A program made the translations under genes and the position numbers. Below the pieces are notes generated by a model. It ran no database searches. It saw only the letters and a list, made by a program, of their open reading frames with translations, and was not told where the DNA came from. Shown one piece after another: positions 57,250 to 64,000 of a DNA stretch of 64,000 nucleotides (the first letter of the stretch is position 1; every line of letters starts with the position of its first letter). Origin of the DNA: Megaleporinus macrocephalus (taxonomy: Eukaryota; Chordata; Actinopteri; Characiformes; Anostomidae); contig CM038726.1 of assembly GCA_021613375.1 (NCBI GenBank), positions 11,354,253 through 11,418,252 of the forward strand, written 5' to 3'.

Positions 57250-59229
57250 TTGGATTCTGAAGTCGAAAGGAATGTTTACTCTGTATTCTGCAATACTTCA
57301 AAAAAAAAAAATCAAAAATCATGCTTTTTGCAACTTTAGATATGGCCTGTAACTATTCTAAATATAGATCCAGATATTTAGAGACTATATGTATGATACT
57401 GTGGTGACCAGTAAATCAGCAGTTATTTACATTGTGCTATAACAAAATGGGTTGTTAAACATTCTTTATTGCTGTTTATTTTAATATTTCTTTCAAAATA
57501 TAAAAAAACTAACCTAAAAAAATATCAAATAATATCATATTTTTCTCAAATATTTGTATACCACAACAATTGGCGCTCCTAGAAATTCTAAAAAGTCTAA
57601 ATGAAGTATTTCCCATTCATATTTTTTGTTCTAAAGTTTATTTGAACCCTTAAATGATCAAACATTACTTCCTGTTTTAGTGGGGTATAAATATGAAGTG
57701 ACACACAGGCCAAATACCCTTAATCCCAGTCATTACAGGAGAAGACTCATAGCTGTTATCTTTGCAAAGAGTGTTTTTACAGCCCATTTTGCTCATGTTT
57801 AGATGAGTGCCAACATTTGTGTAGGGCACTGAATTATGGGTTTAGTAATGAAATTTGCAACAATAATAATTACTAATAAAAACGGAGCATAATAAATATC
57901 ACTACAGCCTCACACAACTGCACCGCGACGTTACCAGGAAGAGTATACATTCACATACTGCTGAATTAACTCCAGATAAGAATGTTGGCTAAATAATATA
58001 AAAAGGGAACATTTGTCTTGTTTAGTTAGCTGTGTGACTGCTTTGTTTTTTTTAGTGCAAAAATAAATAAATAAAAAATATAACCACGATCAGCAATGAA
58101 CGATCCAAGCATGCATCGGTGCAGTTAGACCTACTAAGCATCCATGGCCAAAAAGTCAAACACAGAATTTGTTGGTTGGTGTCTGGCATATTGATGATAA
58201 ATATCAAAATAGTTGAGTGAGAATAGTTTGCAAAATATGTTTTACACATATTAGCAAATTAGCTGAAAATAATGGCATAAAAAGTAGAAGTGGAAAGTTT
58301 TGTGAGAATCAGAAAAAGCATTGATAAGTTCTAGTTCTTTGAGGTGTTCTTAATAATTATTAACCTCTTCTGAACCTTTTGACAACAATTTCGAGATCAG
58401 GCAAACATCCAGAGACTAGTTAACAAGAGTGTGTTTTTACTGGGCAAAGTGATCTGACTAGGTTCAAAGAAATCTTTTTTTGAATGTTTTTTTGTGTGCT
58501 TAATGCCAACCTGGACCAAAATGCGTGCACCTCGTCAGAGTCAAAATATGTGTGTTTACAATTTTGAGATGACTGATCAACTGCTTATGAGTTATAGCAG
58601 TTTGTTAGAAATGCTAGGGCCGAAAGACATAATAGTGGCAGACCATAAATATACTTGCAAGCAGCCATTATCCGGTCCACTTAACCAACAAGAAGTTAAA
58701 ACCTGTTACTTTTTGGCAGGCAACTTCTTTCCAACACAACCCAGGCAAGATTCAAAGCATAAACCCTAAGTTTCAAAGCCAGGCAACTTACCACTAGGCT
58801 TGTGTAGCTGCAGGAACTGCAAAATATTTAGCTAGTGTGTTTTTTAGTATGTTTAACTTTCGGTATTTCAATGACAGCTCAGTTCAGATTTAAACCGTTA
58901 ATTTTAAGCTTGGAAGACCAACATATCACATGGTGTCACGCATGTGTCACATTCCCCAGATTATTGGGAATTAAATTATCAAGAGGTTTAACTTTATTCA
59001 TTTCTATATTAGATCTTAGTTAGATCACATGTAATGCTAGTAAATGCTAGGTAATGCTTCATATAAATATAGCCAATCGAATCAGCCTGGTTGCACCTAT
59101 TAATTAATGTGGTACAAATGCTACAAGTTAAAAAAGTATTGCTCTTAGCTAATTTTAACATTTATCTGAAATTTGGTCAGAATTGTGCAATCCCTATCAT
59201 ATTTTTAGCCCCTTGAATTAGAAAAACCC
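57250..59229. other. Intergenic, no gene recognised
   Basis: AT-rich; frames at 58494 and 58835 carry no known domain. Confidence 0.5.
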
Positions 59230-59840
59230 ACACTACACTTATTGATTCATGTGCTTTAATTACTTACTTTCAGCTTATTAATTCTACATCAGTTTTGAGA
59301 CAATAACAATGTAAACTGAGAGAGTACTTTGTTGTTTGGCAAACTTTGTACAACAGCAGGAATACGATTTCTAAAAAACATGAATTGAGAAAAATGCCAG
59401 GCTCATTGCTCTGCACACATGAACCCAATTTCATTAGCGCACACTAAAAATAAGTAGACATAAGCTTGTCTAATGCTCAATTGACATTACATTTCATCAA
59501 TTTTGATTCAAATTCAAATTTTGTGATGATTGGCCAATGTTAAGCCAGTCACAACCCTCTTGAAATCTAATTCGCTGGTTGCAGCAATATTTGTCTTTGA
59601 ACCTGCTGAGAAATACTTTTTTAGCACCCCTATGGACTAATTGACATCAAATTGGGCAGGCTTTCTCAGTCCCATGTCATACAAGCCTCTAGTTTTTTTG
59701 CGAATTGATTATTTCTTTTCAGATTCATATCCATTTTTGTGAATTGATCTCCACCAACAAGGGCTTACTTGGCACCTGGCAGGCATATTGCCATTCATGA
59801 TGCAATAAGTTTCAGACGAAAATAAACAATAAAAGATTAC
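59230..59840. repeat. Unclassified interspersed repeat family C, copy 2
   Basis: Diverged relative of 35100-36060, with TTGATTCATG, ATCAGTTTTGAGACAATA, AAACTTTGTACAACAGCA and the ATGGACTAATTGACAT block in the same order. Confidence 0.4.
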
Positions 59841-60370
59841 AAAAAGTATTATTTAACACACTTGTAGTTGCAGTGTTGTTTGAAGTACTTCTCTACATGA
59901 TGTGAATACAGTTATGCAATGTAATAAGTGTAAATAAGTATACCATAAGTATGAATGTTTATGTAATATGTATTTTTTTCATGGATAAGGCCCCCCAGTG
60001 GGCAAATCTTATGAAACTTCACTGTTTCTTAGAAACTACTACTAATTGTTCATAGTTAAGTCTTTCCAATGCCAAAGATGATTATTTAATGCATTAAGTT
60101 GTCCTTATAAAATCACATACAAGCTGTCTCAGTAATTGTGCATGCAGAAGTTCAACTTGATTGGAAAACAGTTGGAAAACAAACACTTATTCAGCAATAA
60201 CAGTGTCCACTAATGATCTACACGCACCAAATTTGATAGGTTACCTATGATTCTCCTGTTGAACCAGCATGTAAATTTGATAATTTTTGGATTAAGGATT
60301 CACAAGTTGTATAAATTTTAAATAATTATGATTTTTTAGATGGGCTTATTTGGTGGTCATATTAATTATG

Positions 60371-60375
<5 letters not shown>

Positions 60376-60433
<58 letters not shown>

Positions 60434-60440
60434 TTTTTAA
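60376..60440. repeat. (TC)n(TA)n(T)n compound simple repeat
   Basis: CT dinucleotides, then TA dinucleotides, then a T-run. Confidence 0.95.
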
Positions 60441-61575
60441 TATTGAGGATATGATCTTTAATTTTTTTTTCTTCGTTATTTTGGTTGCAAAAGTAGGTAT
60501 TATGCAATATTACATATTCAAATTAGCAAAAAAAAAATCTAAGCAGACTGAGCTAAATGGTACAAATTGCAAATTAGTTTATCTAGATCCAGAGAATCAG
60601 CAAAAAAAAATAATAATTTTATTTCTAAAACTTTCTAAAACTTTCTTCCAAAACATGTTTTACTCAGCTCAGTTATATTATATAATTAATTTCAGACCTG
60701 CTGTTCCTTGCTGCCAAATTTGGTGTTTTTGGTCTTTTCTCCACATTTTGTTTTAGCTGAGAAAAAAAGAGCAATTACAGTAGTTAGTTAATAACTAATT
60801 ATCACATTGATACTGGTGTTAGTCACAACAAGGTGCTAGTTACCAATTATCATATTGATGCAGAAATTCCATATTAGTACATTTGTTTTAATATTTTCTA
60901 AATTGTGATTATTGTCTTGACTCAAAACATGACCCAGTCACAATGATGAGCTGTGTGCATGGAGTATGATGCTAGAGGACTGTATTGGTGGTTTGTGTCA
61001 TTAATTTAGGAAGCATTTGGCCATATTTTGAAATTAATTTTATTTTAAAAGCATAGGCTTATTCACAAGTTCTATTGCAGTATCAAAACATTAATAATCA
61101 CATTGTGTGAAATTACCAAATTACCAAATGGTGCTGAGAAAGTTGCACCCCTTATATTATTTCCTTAGAAACGTTATATGAACTATATTAACCTTAAATA
61201 TTTACCCAAATCTTTTAAAGAGGATTTTATTGCAAATGTGCAATATGAACATTCTGTGGGAATTATACTGAAATGTCTCTCTCAAGTGGTGTTGCAAGTA
61301 AACATTAAAAAGCTGTACAAATGTGATGGAAAAAACTGACAACCATTTACATGTCTGATTTTTTCCTTTGCATTTAGTTAATTTATAATACAAATTAATT
61401 TCATAGCCAGGAGTCCTGTGTATATTTTTTCTTTCATCTAAACATTTAATTATTAATAATTTCCTGGCAAATGAGGACTAATTAAAACAGCACTATCTTA
61501 TATATAAAAGAGGAAATGTGCAATCAAAAAAAAAGAAAATGAAAAAAACAGCTATATAAAATTAAAATGTGAATT
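60441..61575. other. Intergenic, nothing recognised
   Basis: AT-rich, no features. Confidence 0.5.
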
Positions 61576-61579
61576 CTGT

Positions 61580-61745
61580 ACTGCAGTGGTCCCCAATTCC
61601 AGTTCTAGGGTACCATGTTCTGCATAGTCTTGTGTTTTTCTGCTGTAATAAAACTGACCCTACTAGTCAGCTCATTAAGGCCCTTCCCAAGTTGAATGGG
61701 GTGTGTCAGTGCAGGTAGCCTCCAGGAGTAGTGTCAGGTAATTTA
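61580..61745. mobile_element. hAT-type MITE fragment
   Basis: GCAGTGGTCCCCAATTCCAG, then GTTCTAGGGTACC, and an internal CAGCTCATTAAGGCCCTTCC, resembling the common fish CAGTGGTTCTCAA-type non-autonomous hAT element. The far terminal repeat is missing. Confidence 0.5.
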
Positions 61746-63842
61746 TTTAATTAATTTACTCCTTAACTGTTTTCATTACAGAATGCTTGCAATCAAGTGA
61801 CAAATAACTTATTTGCAATTTTAGGACTGGAAAACTGCAAGTCAAATAAGCAAAGAAAAAACTCAGTTTTTTTGAAAAACCAATTTCAGTATATTGCATA
61901 ACAAACACTGGCAAACACAAATACATAGACAGTATGAGTTATGGCAAATAGTATTAAAAATAATAAAGATAAAACAAAGAATATTACAGTATTTTAAATA
62001 AATAATTGCAGATAATTGCTTTGAATGTAAGAAAAAACATTGAGAGCTCACTCAGCAGTAGTTTTAACAATGCAAGCTCAACTTCAAAAGGAATCAACAA
62101 TGATCTATATCTAAGGAGAAACCTGTCATGTGATGGAACAACATGAAGCTACAGTAGCTTTTTATATGTATAAGAGTTGTCGAAACATGTTTATCAGTTA
62201 GCACGTTTAATTGCATGGGGTGGGGGGAACGGACAGTCAAGGTAACAGTTTCTGTCTTTGCCAGATTCAGTCACTGTAAAAGGCAACATATTGATGTCTA
62301 GATGCTTAGAAGACTGGAGAGACCTTTACATTCCAAGATGATTAGTATTCAATAACAAACCTACAAAAATTATTACATTATATAATCTACAAAAGTATTT
62401 ACAAAGTATAAAAGGAATGTTCTCAGAGTAAACAATTGTATCAAATTGTGACTTAATTCAATTAATTCCTTAGACAAACAGAAATGACAAGTTATGTGAG
62501 CTGTAATTCAAAGGTACTTGTAAGGAGACTGCTGTAACAAGTATAGAGAACAAACCTGAATAAACAGCAGAAAATGTCTTTTCTCTTTTTGCATGTATCA
62601 TACAAAGAAATAATGATTTTCTAGCAGTCTTGTAATACTATTATTGGTTTAGAACAGAAATAAGGTCAAATACCTTGTAAAAAAAATAAAGAATAAAAAA
62701 AATGAAACCTGAAATAAAACTTGAAACATGATGTGCCTGAGATCGGCTTTGGTTGTGGATTACTTGCAAAGGCTTTTCAAGAAGCGAAATTACACAGATA
62801 AAAAACGTTTGTGAACAATGAACAACAAGAAAAAACCTCACAATATAAGTAAAGCACAGTGGCTATTTCTTTACTTCACTTAATGGTTATTTTTTTAAAC
62901 AATCTGTTGCAAATTTGCAAATATGTCACTGGAATGGAAGACAAAGTAATAGGTCAGTATAAAATATATGCTACCTAATAAGATTTAATTCTGATTCTAA
63001 TTAATCAACCCTAAATGTATTATCTTTATAAAGCAAAACTACTCAGAAGGGCAGAGTAAATAATGTATACTAATATGTGTATATTGTCAGGAAGTTGTGT
63101 GGAATATTAAAAGTCTTGAGAGGACTGTTGGGCTTCTAGTAATTTATCATCTTTGCATTAGCGATTTACTGTGTCCATGGTGAATCAAATCACTGCAAAG
63201 TAACCAAATGAGTAAATGGGTGTCAAATGAAGAAAAAAAAAGCACATTGGTCAGACTTACTGGCTGGTGCCACAATTATCAATTACATGGAAAGTAGAAT
63301 GCATATTAGGCATGGTAAGATCCTTAATGGTGAATTTCCTTCTCTTCTGGATTATTTCACACTAGCACTCCCAAGGTCTGTATGTCATGTTGAAAAAAAA
63401 ACAAGCAAAAAGTGCTTTAATTTATTAAACCATACACAATTTAGAAGCTTTTTCAATTATGTATTTTTTAAGCTTGCACATCAGGTACTAATCTTGTAAT
63501 ACTGCATCTTAAATACCTAAACTGCTTTCAGAATGACAGAATAAAGGACTGAAATATTAATTCAGTATTAATAAATTAACATGTTAGTTGATTGGAAGAA
63601 GTTCTTTTTTATGTCAGACTGCAAAATGTGTGAAGTATATTATGTAGTATTCCTCCATGTATATCTAATTATGAATGTTTTATTTCTGCATGCATTTTAC
63701 TATGATTTCAAAATGCCTTCCCAAGACAAAAAAAATACTTTTGACTCCTGACTAAAGAAAAGTAATTTTCTAACATATAAAAAGACTTATCACTTAATCA
63801 CCCAAAATACATTTTGACAAAATGTTTTTCTTTCGTTTTAGC
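61746..63842. other. Intergenic, nothing recognised
   Basis: AT-rich; no coding frame with a known domain. Confidence 0.5.
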
Positions 63843-63907
63843 TGCTTCAAGGATGTTGCTTCAAGGATGTTGGGATAACACTCTTCAGTGTTATCCCAAC
63901 TTCAGTG
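63843..63907. repeat. Tandem 14-mer duplication followed by a perfect hairpin
   Basis: TGCTTCAAGGATGT occurs twice in a row (63843-63856, 63857-63870). Then GTTGGGATAACACT (63869-63882), loop CTTC, AGTGTTATCCCAAC (63887-63900): a perfect 14-bp stem. CTTCAGTG is also repeated at 63883 and 63900. Confidence 0.9.
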
Positions 63908-64000
63908 ACACCAGCAGAAGGAAACAGGAAAAATTAAATATGCTTGAGGCTGCATACCCTACACATTTACTGTTGTAATGATAGCAAATGGTGACTAGGA

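Noticed and set aside
63843..63907. The hairpin as a rho-independent terminator or microRNA gene
   Set aside because: This is a eukaryotic intergenic region and the stem is only 14 bp with a 4-base loop, too short for a typical pre-miRNA.
1..64000. CRISPR arrays, operons or other prokaryote-type systems
   Set aside because: The window is intron-bearing vertebrate DNA; no regularly spaced identical repeats with unique spacers were seen.

Overview
The window is vertebrate genomic DNA, most likely from a ray-finned fish. It is AT-rich, has intron-split genes with GT-AG junctions, and is full of teleost-type mobile elements (Rex1 and L2 LINEs, Tc1/mariner transposons, Ty3/gypsy, tRNA-derived SINEs, long TA and CA microsatellites). 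I cannot fix the species.

Two protein-coding genes are supported, arranged head to head. On the minus strand from about 44.4 kb leftwards lies the 5' half of man2a1 (Golgi alpha-mannosidase II): ten coding exons (44443 down to 1300, about 594 codons) run in one continuous phase and carry the membrane anchor and the zinc and catalytic residues of the GH38 domain. The remaining exons lie beyond the left edge. On the plus strand from 48277 to 56976 lies pja2 (Praja2 RING-H2 ubiquitin ligase): eight coding exons, about 636 codons, ending in a RING-H2 finger. MAN2A1 and PJA2 are also divergent neighbours in human, so this looks like an ancient syntenic pair. One gene product trims N-glycans in the Golgi and the other is a cytosolic/membrane-associated E3 ligase; nothing in the sequence shows a shared function.

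Region by region: 1-3.3 kb holds man2a1 exons 8-10 with a SINE, a minisatellite and a small palindromic MITE. 3.3-22.1 kb is the very large intron 7, packed with transposon remains: a Tc1 relic, three L2 copies, LTR-like pieces, and a three-layer nest (L2, then a gypsy element, then a solo LTR inside the gypsy LTR) whose order can be read from target-site duplications. 22.1-32.7 kb carries exons 4-7, with an almost complete Rex1-type LINE (one in-frame stop) in intron 4. 32.7-44.4 kb carries exons 1-3 with more LINE and DNA-transposon copies and long microsatellites. 44.4-48.3 kb is the divergent promoter interval. 48.3-57.3 kb is pja2, with Tc1 and other repeats in its introns. 57.3-64 kb has no recognisable gene.

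I found no CRISPR array, canonical tRNA/rRNA gene or convincing undescribed gene system. The most useful observations are the nested insertion history, tandem splice acceptors in both genes, the nearly intact LINE, and a perfect hairpin next to a tandem duplication near 63.85 kb.
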